Assembly (NCBI GenBank): GCA_964492485.1
Contig: CAZBKM010000010.1
Location: forward strand, 1 to 64,000
DNA from: UBA5336 sp964492485
GTDB taxonomy: Bacteria > Pseudomonadota > Alphaproteobacteria > Caulobacterales > Hyphomonadaceae
Length of the DNA stretch: 64,000 nucleotides
Reading direction: 5' to 3'
The position numbers and the translations under genes were made by a program. This document shows, one piece after another, positions 1 through 7,204 of the stretch. The notes under the pieces are model-generated. The model did not search any database. It saw only the letters and a list, made by a program, of their open reading frames with translations, and was not told the origin of the DNA. The stretch's first letter is position 1. Each line of letters begins with the position of its first letter.

Positions 1-73
1 GGAGCGGGTGAAGGGAATCGAACCCTCGTCTTAAGCTTGGGAAGCTTCTGCTCTGCCATTGAGCTACACCCGC
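1..73 (-). tRNA. tRNA-Gly (anticodon CCC)
   Basis: Read on the minus strand this folds as a complete tRNA cloverleaf. The acceptor arm GCGGGTG pairs with CACCCGC, the D-arm is GCTC/GAGC, the anticodon loop is TTCCCAA giving CCC, and the T-loop is TTCGATT. It decodes GGG glycine codons. The discriminator base is at position 3 and the encoded CC lies at 1-2, so the final A of CCA would fall just outside the window. Confidence 0.95.
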
Positions 74-163
74 CTATGTGCCTCTCGATAAACTGCAACC
101 CGGTCGGCGACAAGCGGGGATGTGGCCGCCTCGGCGTGCGCCAGGTGCGCGGACGGGGCGGGC

Positions 164-1345
164 CTATTCGATGATCTCGAAATCCGGCGGGATCGCCGGA
201 ACGTCCGAGGCGACCGTCACCGGCGGCTCCACTTCCTCGCCAGGTCCACCCTCCCGGCGCTCATAGGCCTCGACCAGCGACAGGTAAGGCGGAACATGAA
301 CCCAGCCGTCACTCTGGGTGTTCTGCAGTATCTCGAAGTGCAGGTGGAACGTGGTGGGCGTGCCGCCAAAATCCTTGGAGACATAGCCGATCACGTCGCC
401 CGCCTTCACCTGATCCCCCTCCGCCACCTGCAGGCGGTCCATGTTCAGGTGCATATAGCGGTAGATCCGGCCACCCGCGCGCAGCTTCACGGTATAGGTC
501 GCGATGTCGTAGATGACGCCATCCTCGACGGCCACGACCTCGTGCAGGGTCCGCTCGTCGGGTGGCGTGTTGCGCAGGATGCGGCATTCCTCGGGCGTGC
601 CGACGCGGATGTCCTGGCCCTGATGCACCCGGTTGCGAGGGCAGTAGGGGGTATTGCGATCCGACGATCGCGTCTCGCAGAAATTGTCCCGCCATGGATC
701 CTCGAAGTTTCGGGGATCGCACTCATCGCCGCCTTTCACACCGCCGCCAAAATTCCAGACCATGGATTGCGGATAGGCAGGCGCCGAGCGAATCGGGAAC
801 ACCATGTCGGGCACATGCACGATCTGCTCCGGGGCCCCCGTACCGGAGCCCGGCGCGAGCTGGCCGGGCGCATAGTAGCGGAAAACGGGCTCCGGGGCCG
901 GCGCTGCGTCCGTGGCGGGCGCACCGGGCGTGGCGCCCCCGGTGTCGGTTCCGGTCTCGTCGCCCGTGTCGCCCCGTGTTTCGTCAACCGGCGCATCCGT
1001 TTCGGTCTCCTCGCCCGCCCCTGGCCCCTCATCGGGAGCCGCACCGGTCTGGTCGGATGACGTATCGGTCTGGTCATGGGACTGATCATCGGACTGGCCG
1101 CCAGACTGGTCGCCAGACTGGCCGCCAGACGAGCCAGTGTCCGGTGCGCCGGTGGCGTCGCCCGGATCGGCGTCGCCTCGAGTATCGACCGGCCGCTCGG
1201 GCGGCGGCGGCCCCGGTGGGCCGTCGGCAGGTCGGGACCGAGGCGTCTCGGGCGGCTCTCCACCATCGCCCGGATAGCGGACGGCATCACATCCTGACAG
1301 GGCCACCGCCGCAGCCCCCAGAGCCAACCAGGCCAGTCGTGTCAT
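164..1345 (-). CDS. M23-family (LytM-type) metallopeptidase lipoprotein
   Basis: This 393-residue lipoprotein is predicted to act in the periplasm on peptidoglycan or to regulate amidases. The signal peptide ends in an LSGC lipobox (Cys19). Asp follows the Cys, which in E. coli marks inner-membrane retention. Residues 20-150 are low-complexity, rich in Asp, Gly, Pro, Thr and Gln. The M23 fold follows: the H-x3-D part is H241/D245 (HQGQD), and the HxH part is HLHFE with H334/H336, so all zinc ligands appear present. It is the last gene of a four-lipoprotein operon, and its ATG directly abuts the TAG of the gene before it. Substrate, and whether it is a hydrolase or an amidase activator, cannot be read from sequence. 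Confidence 0.85.
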   Translation of the reverse strand: MTRLAWLALGAAAVALSGCDAVRYPGDGGEPPETPRSRPADGPPGPPPPERPVDTRGDADPGDATGAPDTGSSGGQSGDQSGGQSDDQSHDQTDTSSDQTGAAPDEGPGAGEETETDAPVDETRGDTGDETGTDTGGATPGAPATDAAPAPEPVFRYYAPGQLAPGSGTGAPEQIVHVPDMVFPIRSAPAYPQSMVWNFGGGVKGGDECDPRNFEDPWRDNFCETRSSDRNTPYCPRNRVHQGQDIRVGTPEECRILRNTPPDERTLHEVVAVEDGVIYDIATYTVKLRAGGRIYRYMHLNMDRLQVAEGDQVKAGDVIGYVSKDFGGTPTTFHLHFEILQNTQSDGWVHVPPYLSLVEAYERREGGPGEEVEPPVTVASDVPAIPPDFEIIE

Positions 1346-2008
1346 CTACCGGCTCCCCGCGATCACCAGATTGCGCGCCACCTCCAGCGCGGTCTCCTCG
1401 TCGATGCAGTCTCCCCCGCGCGCGCCCGGCAAGGACTTGCACTCGAATTCCACCAGATAGTCGGCGCCATAGCGGCTTAGCGAGACCTGCGCGCCCGTCA
1501 TGGTGGACTGGTAGCGCATCTCCGGTGCCGCCTCCGATCCGTCGCGGCGCCCGTCATCGTAGACCCGGTTCGTACCGCTCACCGTAATGTCGTAATCGGG
1601 GCCGGGATATTTGGCGAAGTAGCCGTCATCCAGCGGCCGGAAGGTTGGCCCGCCACCGGCATCGGCCCCCTGCACCGTTGCCACGCCGGACGGCAGAAGC
1701 ACAGGCACTGGCGGGGCCTGGGACCCGCTCTGCACGTTGAAGGTGCGCGACCCGTCCTCGCGCGGCCGGCTGGCCAGGTCCCGGCGTGCGGCCTCCCAGT
1801 CGACCACCGTCTCGCTCGACTCGACGCGAACGCGCGCAGGCTGGGGGGGGCCTGCCTGGGCCAGCGTTTCTGCCGCCGTGTCCCCGGCAGGCGCCGCGGA
1901 GGTCGTGGTGTCGGATGCAGCCGATCCTGGATCGCGCTCTCCGTTCGCCGGCGCGCCACAGGCGGTCAGCAGGGCCAGCGCCGCAGGCACGCACCATTTC
2001 GGAACCAT
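1346..2008 (-). CDS. lipoprotein of unknown function in protease operon
   Basis: I chose the ATG at 2008, giving 220 residues, because it starts a textbook lipoprotein signal (MVPKWCVPAALALLTAC, Cys17). A longer reading frame upstream would bury that signal. A Gly/Ala/Thr/Pro-rich linker follows, then a folded-looking C-terminal half of about 110 residues containing DYDITVSGTNRVYDDG and two cysteines that could pair. I recognise no family. It lies one base downstream of the I9-like gene and abuts the M23 gene, so the products probably work in one envelope process. Gly after the lipid-bearing Cys is compatible with outer-membrane sorting. Confidence 0.75.
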   Translation of the reverse strand: MVPKWCVPAALALLTACGAPANGERDPGSAASDTTTSAAPAGDTAAETLAQAGPPQPARVRVESSETVVDWEAARRDLASRPREDGSRTFNVQSGSQAPPVPVLLPSGVATVQGADAGGGPTFRPLDDGYFAKYPGPDYDITVSGTNRVYDDGRRDGSEAAPEMRYQSTMTGAQVSLSRYGADYLVEFECKSLPGARGGDCIDEETALEVARNLVIAGSR

Positions 2009-2009
2009 C

Positions 2010-2507
2010 TCAGTTCTCCCCGCCGGTTGAGGCGACAAAGTCAGGATCGGCATACGCCACGTTGGGGTTGGATCGGATTCGCGTCAGGATCCGGTCGCGC
2101 GCCATTCGGGTGTTCGGCTGGTCGTCGGCGAAGGGATGCGACAGGACCAGCTCTCCGGAATAGGAGCAGCTCTCGAGCCGCAGGCCCGACAGGCCGGTCT
2201 GCCCGGAAGCCCATTGTCGGAACGCCTCGCGGGCTGCAGCGGGATCGCGACGATAGGTCTCTACGATGTCGTCGACTTCCGGCACGTCTTCGATCTTCAC
2301 GATGAACCGCGCCTCACCGCCCGTTTCGAGCTGCGCCGGCATCAGGACCGCGCCGTCCTGGGACGCGGTGGTGAAATAAGCCCCGCCGGCTGTGCCCGGC
2401 GGCGCGCTGACACCCAGCCAGGCGCACCCCCACAAGGTCGAGGTCAACGCGGCGATGCCGAGAAGGCCGCCCATATGCGGGCGCGGCGCAAGACGTCGAT
2501 CAGTCAT
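2010..2507 (-). CDS. lipoprotein resembling a stand-alone I9 (subtilisin propeptide-like) domain
   Basis: This 165-residue protein has a signal ending at Cys28 (LWGC; the Trp at -2 is unusual for a lipobox). The mature part ends in RILTRIRSNPNVAYADPDFV. That has the layout of the last helix and strand of S8 protease propeptides, and it matches the propeptide-like segment of the neighbouring protease (CVLKRLRESGEFEYVEKDF). FIVKIEDVPEVDDIVETYRR could be the first strand and helix. The gene start overlaps the end of the S8 gene by 8 bases. Stand-alone I9 proteins can act as intramolecular-type chaperones or inhibitors of subtilases. That role here is inference. Confidence 0.6.
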   Translation of the reverse strand: MTDRRLAPRPHMGGLLGIAALTSTLWGCAWLGVSAPPGTAGGAYFTTASQDGAVLMPAQLETGGEARFIVKIEDVPEVDDIVETYRRDPAAAREAFRQWASGQTGLSGLRLESCSYSGELVLSHPFADDQPNTRMARDRILTRIRSNPNVAYADPDFVASTGGEN

Positions 2508-4758
2508 CGCCCTGAGACTCCGCCGGAAAGTTCAGATTTTCAAGGTTCAGAAGCCCGCCGCCGCAGGGCCGGGCGCACAGATCGGGATCACCCGGCAGCG
2601 GGTCATAACCCTGGTACTGGTCGCATGGTCCGGCACACTGGGCCGCTGAGCGCGGCTCGAGCGCCGCCAGAAGCCGGTCACGCAGGGCGGTTCCCGAGAG
2701 GCCCGGTTCGCGCGCCTTGATCAGGGCCAGAGCCGCCGAGACGTGCGGCGCCGCCATGCTTGTCCCCTGTTCGAAGGCATAATGGCAGTCCGAGATGCTC
2801 TTGCCCGTGACAGGGTCATAGCAATTGCGTGCCGGCTTGGTGGAAAGGACGCCATCGGGCCGCCCGTCACCATTGTCGTCGCGCGAGAGGTCCCCGCCGG
2901 GGGCCAGCACGTCCACCGCATCGCCATAGTTCGAATAGGGTGTGATCTGACCACGATAGTCGCCCGCCGCCACCGTAAGGACGTTCTCGCAGCCGCCGGG
3001 GGAATAGTAACGGGTCGAGACCCGCGCATTGCCCGCCGCCGAGACGACAACCACGCCGCGCGCGGTGACCGCGTCGATGGCATCCTGCAGCGAGGCCGGG
3101 CAGAACTCGAACAGACCGATCGACAGGTTGATGATGTCGGCTGGATTGTCGTTCCAAACCTCATTGCCATCCGAATCGAAGGCAGGGACCAGGCCGCCGG
3201 CCCACCGGATGGCGTCATTGATGTCGGTCAGCCGACCGCCGCACTTGCCGAGCGCCCTCACGGGGACGAGGGTCACGTCCCAGGCTCCGGCGGCCACTCC
3301 GGCGCCATTGTTGCTCGCTGCCGCGCCGATGGTGCCGGCCACATGGCTGCCATGGAAGCTGTCCTCCGCTGTCGGGTCGCTGGGATCGCAGAGATCGCCG
3401 GGATCGTTCGGGTCCGGATCGCGGCCGTCCCCGTCATTCCCCATCCGTGGATCGGACACCATGTCCCATCCGGGCGCAATGTTCGCGTTGTTGCGGAAGT
3501 CGGGATGGTCCAGCTTCAGTCCGGTGTCGACCACCGCGACCACGACGTCATTCGACCCCTGGGAGGCCTGTCGCGACCAGAAGTCCACGAAACCGGCGCC
3601 GCCGGGTGCCTCGTCCTCGCCCTCTCCATTGTTGCGGAAGTGCCACTGCAGCGCCCAGAGCGGATCGTTGGGCGTCACGGTCGCCGGACCGGACGCCGGG
3701 CCAGGCGGTCGGCGCGCAAACTGATGGTCGAAGATGAAATCCTTCTCGACATACTCGAACTCGCCACTCTCGCGCAGACGCTTAAGCACGCATTCTGTGG
3801 CAAGGACCCGGTTGCGACGCAGCACCTCGCGGTCCGGCAAGTCCGGGCATTCGATCCGCGCCGACAGGGCCAGTTGCGGCAGGTCCGGACGTCCGCGACC
3901 CTCTGCTGTGAACTGGGTCGGGTCGCCGCCATCCTCGCCGATCTGGATGACCATCGTACCGGTCCGCGTAACCTCGACCTGACCTGACAGGCCAAACTCG
4001 GACATCGTATCCAGCATCCGCGAGCGCGCCCGGGTCTGCACCTCGATGGCACGCGGCGTGACCACGGCCCGGCGCGACAGCTTCAGCCGCTCGCGCATGT
4101 CGGGCGACAGGTCGAGCTGGCCACCCTGCAGGGCGCCGGCTTCGGTCTGGTCTGCCTGCCCCGTATCCGGTCCGGCATCGCGCGCCGGCTCCCCGGCCCG
4201 GCTTTGGTCGGACCTTGCCTCGGGCAGGGTCTCCATCACCTCGCGGTTCGGCTGCAAGCGCTGAAGGCGGCCCTGGTTCAGAGCCCGCAACGTGCCTTCG
4301 TCCAGGGCCGCGCCATCTTCGGACGGCTGACCGGCACCGTCGGCCGTGTCCGGCTCGCCAAGGGGAAAGCGCGGCGCCGTCTCGCGGGCAAGGGCCGGCG
4401 GCTGGATAGCGAGGGACTCTTCCGGGCCTGGCAGATCCGGCAGGTCGCGCGGCTTGGCGATGATGGAGCCGACCGCAAAGCGGGCCTGGCGCGCTTCCGG
4501 CCGCATCCTCAGCTCGGTGCCCAACTCGCCGGCGAGCGCGCGTGCCTCCGCCGGCACGCTCGCCATGCGCGCTTCCGCGTCCGCCCGGGCATTGACGGCG
4601 GCGCCCGTGACCTGGTCCATCGCTGCTCGCGTTACCGTCTCGGCCCGCTCCAGTCGCGTCTCGCGGTTGTCGCAAGCGCCGAGCAGCAAGCCACAGGCCG
4701 CTGCGAGCATAAGGCTGGCGGCCCCGCGCAATTGGTCGCGTCCTCGCCTCATTCTCAA
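2500..4758 (-). CDS. S8 subtilisin-like serine protease lipoprotein
   Basis: This 752-residue envelope protease starts with a lipoprotein signal (LGAC, Cys29, followed by Asp, an inner-membrane retention signal in E. coli). Residues 30-230 are Ala/Arg/Glu-rich and coiled-coil-like. Residues about 290-342 look like an I9 propeptide (EYVEKD). The S8 catalytic domain carries Asp411 (VVDTGLKLDHPDF), His469 (FHGSHVAGT) and Ser667 (GTSMAAPHVSAAL), plus an oxyanion Asn in VVSAAGNA. Cysteine pairs suggest disulfides. It is the first gene of the operon and overlaps the I9-like gene. The very long region before the propeptide and the lipid anchor are unlike secreted subtilases. Confidence 0.9.
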   Translation of the reverse strand: MRMRRGRDQLRGAASLMLAAACGLLLGACDNRETRLERAETVTRAAMDQVTGAAVNARADAEARMASVPAEARALAGELGTELRMRPEARQARFAVGSIIAKPRDLPDLPGPEESLAIQPPALARETAPRFPLGEPDTADGAGQPSEDGAALDEGTLRALNQGRLQRLQPNREVMETLPEARSDQSRAGEPARDAGPDTGQADQTEAGALQGGQLDLSPDMRERLKLSRRAVVTPRAIEVQTRARSRMLDTMSEFGLSGQVEVTRTGTMVIQIGEDGGDPTQFTAEGRGRPDLPQLALSARIECPDLPDREVLRRNRVLATECVLKRLRESGEFEYVEKDFIFDHQFARRPPGPASGPATVTPNDPLWALQWHFRNNGEGEDEAPGGAGFVDFWSRQASQGSNDVVVAVVDTGLKLDHPDFRNNANIAPGWDMVSDPRMGNDGDGRDPDPNDPGDLCDPSDPTAEDSFHGSHVAGTIGAAASNNGAGVAAGAWDVTLVPVRALGKCGGRLTDINDAIRWAGGLVPAFDSDGNEVWNDNPADIINLSIGLFEFCPASLQDAIDAVTARGVVVVSAAGNARVSTRYYSPGGCENVLTVAAGDYRGQITPYSNYGDAVDVLAPGGDLSRDDNGDGRPDGVLSTKPARNCYDPVTGKSISDCHYAFEQGTSMAAPHVSAALALIKAREPGLSGTALRDRLLAALEPRSAAQCAGPCDQYQGYDPLPGDPDLCARPCGGGLLNLENLNFPAESQGDD

Positions 4759-4815
4759 ACGTCCCCCTCGACATTGACCGGCGCGGCGCGAGGGCGCGGC
4801 CGCGCACTCTTTAAC

Positions 4816-4830
4816 TTAACCACATGTTAC
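4816..4830. promoter_or_regulatory. possible CtrA-like site between divergent genes
   Basis: TTAA-N7-TTAC lies in the gap between the divergent protease operon and cobB. It matches the Caulobacter CtrA consensus TTAA-N7-TTAA at 7 of 8 bases, and a second TTAA precedes it at 4811. Short AT-rich words stand out in this GC-rich DNA, so chance similarity is possible. Confidence 0.3.
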
Positions 4831-4891
4831 CGATATGACGGAAGCGCCGGCCACAGCCTCGCCGGCATTCGCCCAGTGGAGACGCGTGCCC

Positions 4892-5608
4892 ATGCCCCTT
4901 CCCCGTTCCATCGTCGTCCTGACCGGGGCCGGCATTTCGGCCGAGAGCGGGCTCGGCACGTTCCGCGACGAAGACGGGATCTGGACAAAGTATCCGCTGG
5001 AAGATCTGGCCACGCCGGAGGGGTTCGCCCGCAATCCGGACTTTGTCCACAATTTCTACAATGCCCGCCGGGCCCAGTTGCGCACGGCGAAGCCAAACCC
5101 CGCTCACGCCGCCCTCGCACGGCTGGAGGCCGCCTGCATCGAGGCGGGCAGCGATTTCCTGCTGGTGACCCAGAACGTGGACAATCTTCACGAGCAGGCG
5201 GGCAGCCGGAACGTGCTGCACATGCACGGGGAGCTCTCGAAGGTTCGCTGCATGAACTGTACCACCGTTACCCATTGGGAGGCTGACATCTCGCGTCAGA
5301 CCGTGTGTACCGAGTGCGGCGCCACCGGCCAGGTCCGACCTCACGTGGTGTGGTTCGGGGAAATTCCGCTCTACATGGATACGATCGGCCGCAGCCTGAC
5401 CCATTGCCAGCTCTTCGTCTCGATCGGCACCAGCGGATCGGTCTATCCGGCAGCGGGCTTCGTACAGGAGGCACGCTATGGCGGTGCGCGCGCGGTGGAA
5501 CTGAACCTGGAACCGTCCGAGACCCACTTCGTGTTCGACGAGGCCCTCTACGGACCGGCAAGCGATGTGGTTCCCGCATGGGTCGAGCGCTTGCTCGAGA
5601 CGATCTGA
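4892..5608 (+). CDS. cobB: NAD-dependent protein deacylase, sirtuin (CobB/SIRT5-like)
   Basis: This removes acyl groups from lysines using NAD+. Visible motifs are GAGIS, TQNVD, catalytic His112 (HGE), and two Cys pairs (CMNC, CTEC) for structural zinc. Tyr56 and Arg59 (YNAR) correspond to the Tyr/Arg pair that lets SIRT5 and E. coli CobB accept succinyl- and malonyl-lysine, so desuccinylase activity is likely. I chose ATG 4892 because GGAG lies about ten bases upstream and family members begin just before IVVLTGAGIS. An in-frame ATG at 4835 would add 19 residues but lacks a ribosome site. It is transcribed divergently from the lipoprotein operon. Confidence 0.93.
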   Translation: MPLPRSIVVLTGAGISAESGLGTFRDEDGIWTKYPLEDLATPEGFARNPDFVHNFYNARRAQLRTAKPNPAHAALARLEAACIEAGSDFLLVTQNVDNLHEQAGSRNVLHMHGELSKVRCMNCTTVTHWEADISRQTVCTECGATGQVRPHVVWFGEIPLYMDTIGRSLTHCQLFVSIGTSGSVYPAAGFVQEARYGGARAVELNLEPSETHFVFDEALYGPASDVVPAWVERLLETI

Positions 5609-5649
5609 CCGCCGCCGGCTTGACCCGGTCGACGGGCCGGCGCAGGTTG

Positions 5650-5664
5650 GAACAGGTCACGAAC
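5650..5664. promoter_or_regulatory. LexA (SOS) box upstream of mmcB
   Basis: GAAC-AGGTCAC-GAAC is a perfect match to the alphaproteobacterial LexA operator GAAC-N7-GAAC (equivalently GTTC-N7-GTTC). It ends 21 bases before the mmcB start codon, where a bound repressor would block transcription. Confidence 0.85.
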
Positions 5665-5685
5665 ACCCCTCGCGAGAGGCCCAGC

Positions 5686-6153
5686 ATGCCGGTTTCCCTT
5701 CCGGGCGACACCTCGCCCGCCGCCGCGTTGATCCTGCGGGGCGTAATTCGCATGATGGCGGACCTGGGATATGCAACGCTGACCGAATTGACCCTGGCCA
5801 ATGGGCGCCGGGCGGACATCGCAGCGCTTGGACCGGCGGGAGAGTTCGCCATCATCGAAGTCAAATCCTGTCTGGCCGATTACCGCGCCGACCGGAAATG
5901 GAGGGACTACCGGGCCTTCTGCGACCGGTTCTTCTTCGCGGTTGACGAGGCCTTTCCCCGCGACTGCCTGCCCGGCGATGCCGGGCTTATCGTGGCCGAC
6001 CGGTTTGGCGGTGCGATCCTGCGTGACGCCGAAACCCACAGGCTTGCGCCCGCTCGGCGAAAGGCCCTGACCCTGCGCTTCGCGCGCCTCTCCGCGCAGC
6101 GCCTGCACGGGGAGGTCCTTATGCACATGGACGCCGTCGCCCGACGCGCCTGA
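5686..6153 (+). CDS. mmcB: MmcB family DNA repair protein (DUF1052, putative nuclease)
   Basis: This 155-residue protein matches the MmcB family, which in Caulobacter is damage-inducible and linked to mitomycin C resistance. The core reads TLANGRRADIAAL then EFAIIEVKS. The Asp, Glu and Lys fit a PD-(D/E)xK nuclease active site, as proposed for the family. I chose ATG 5686: GAGAGG lies six to eight bases upstream, and earlier in-frame ATGs fall inside cobB. A perfect LexA box sits just upstream, supporting SOS control. Its DNA substrate is not evident. Confidence 0.88.
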   Translation: MPVSLPGDTSPAAALILRGVIRMMADLGYATLTELTLANGRRADIAALGPAGEFAIIEVKSCLADYRADRKWRDYRAFCDRFFFAVDEAFPRDCLPGDAGLIVADRFGGAILRDAETHRLAPARRKALTLRFARLSAQRLHGEVLMHMDAVARRA

Positions 6154-6453
6154 ATTCGGTCGGCGTGGGCTGCACACATGGCGCAAAAGGCTTGTCAGCG
6201 CCGTTCCAACGATCGATCAGAACCCTGCGCCCAAGCGCCCTGAAACAAGTTCGGAGCCAACCGACCCGGTTGCGAACGGAGACTTGCGCAAGACCAATGA
6301 TGTAAAGCCACAGTCTGGAGTGAAACGAAAGTCAGGCGCTATAGCCGGACCCTGTTCTTGCCGCCATGATCACCGCAAGGGCCCCGGTCCCGTCGGCAAG
6401 GACACAGCGGCCGGGGGGTGCAATCCGATCGGAAAACGCCCTAAGTCGACGCC
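6154..6453. other. 300-base gap between mmcB and the next gene
   Basis: No convincing reading frame. The middle and right part hold a degenerate copy of the dispersed 100-base repeat (6244-6340). I see no clear promoter for the following gene and no second LexA box. Confidence 0.6.
6244..6340 (-). repeat. dispersed intergenic repeat, family 1, copy A (degenerate)
   Basis: Read on the minus strand it shares long stretches with copies B, C and D: TTTCACTCCAGAC, GCTTTACATC, CTTGCGCAAGT, CGTTCGCAACCGGGTC. The terminal hairpin is decayed compared with copy C. Confidence 0.8.
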
Positions 6454-7002
6454 ATGAGCCATCTCTTCCCCCTCGCCATGTCGGCGCGTGCCGCCTTTGA
6501 GGCGACCCGCGCGGCCCGCACACGCCACGAGGCCGAGCGTTTGGCCGATGGCGTGCCGGTGGAGCGGCTGGAAACCGAGTGGCTGAGCCTGTCGCACGAG
6601 GATGCGGGCACGCTTCTCGCCCTAGCCGATCAGGCTATGGCCCAGGGGTTTGTGCAGCGCTATGAGGATGTGGACGGCACGCCCGTACTTGCGGTGTCCT
6701 ACTGGAAGCTCGCCAGCGCCAGTGCCCCGACCGGTCGGGAGGCCCCCACCCCGACCACCTCGGCGCCGGACGATCGGGCCGCTGCCGGCGCCGGCGGCCA
6801 TGCGGATGAGGACCACACCGACGATCTATACTTCCGGTCCAAGCGGACCCGCCCGAGGACACGTCGCGCCGCGAGCGTCGATCCGCGTCAGATGGACCTG
6901 TTCAGCGGTCCCGACGCCATGGGCTATGAACGCCGCGATCCCGACAATCCAGGCATCGTGCTGACCGAGGAAGAGGGCGACGGCACCACCTTCGGCGGGT
7001 AG
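6454..7002 (+). CDS. hypothetical protein with beta-clamp-binding-like motif
   Basis: This protein has 182 residues and no recognised family. Residues 1-85 look folded: helical, with RHEAERLADGVPVERLETEW then DAGTLLALADQAMAQGFVQRYEDVDG. Residues 87-145 are a disordered Pro/Thr/Asp/Arg-rich linker. At residues 146-150 the sequence QMDLF fits the bacterial sliding-clamp binding consensus QL[SD]LF, within a tail well placed to be flexible. The tail ends in acidic residues. Codon use and GC match the neighbours, so this looks like a real gene. A DNA-replication or repair link is suggested by this motif and by mmcB upstream, and remains inference. Confidence 0.7.
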   Translation: MSHLFPLAMSARAAFEATRAARTRHEAERLADGVPVERLETEWLSLSHEDAGTLLALADQAMAQGFVQRYEDVDGTPVLAVSYWKLASASAPTGREAPTPTTSAPDDRAAAGAGGHADEDHTDDLYFRSKRTRPRTRRAASVDPRQMDLFSGPDAMGYERRDPDNPGIVLTEEEGDGTTFGG

Positions 7003-7070
7003 CACAATTCAAGGTCGATCAAAGCCGGTGTAGATCCGCGAGAGCCTTGGTCCCGGGCATTTTCTTGACG

Positions 7071-7204
7071 CGAACCGGTGTCCACCTGGCCTGACAACGT
7101 TTTCAGCAAGCTCTGAGCGAACGGACCCGGTTGCGAACGGAAACTTGCCCAGGAACAATGATGTAAAGCGACGGTCTGGAGTGAAACAAAAGACGGGCGC
7201 TTTA
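7071..7204 (-). repeat. dispersed intergenic repeat, family 1, copy B, ending in the petC stop codon
   Basis: The core 7106-7204 matches copies A, C and D. The left part 7071-7090 carries GCGAACCGGTGTCCAC, the flank also seen after copy D. The arms TAAAGCGACGGTCT (7164-7177) and AGACGGGCGCTTTA (7191-7204) form a 12-of-14 hairpin whose outer TAA, read on the minus strand, is the petC stop codon. It probably also acts as a terminator. Confidence 0.8.

Noticed and set aside
2743..3987. Long plus-strand reading frame opposite the S8 protease gene
   Set aside because: It is an antisense shadow caused by high GC; the minus strand has catalytic motifs and a lipoprotein signal.
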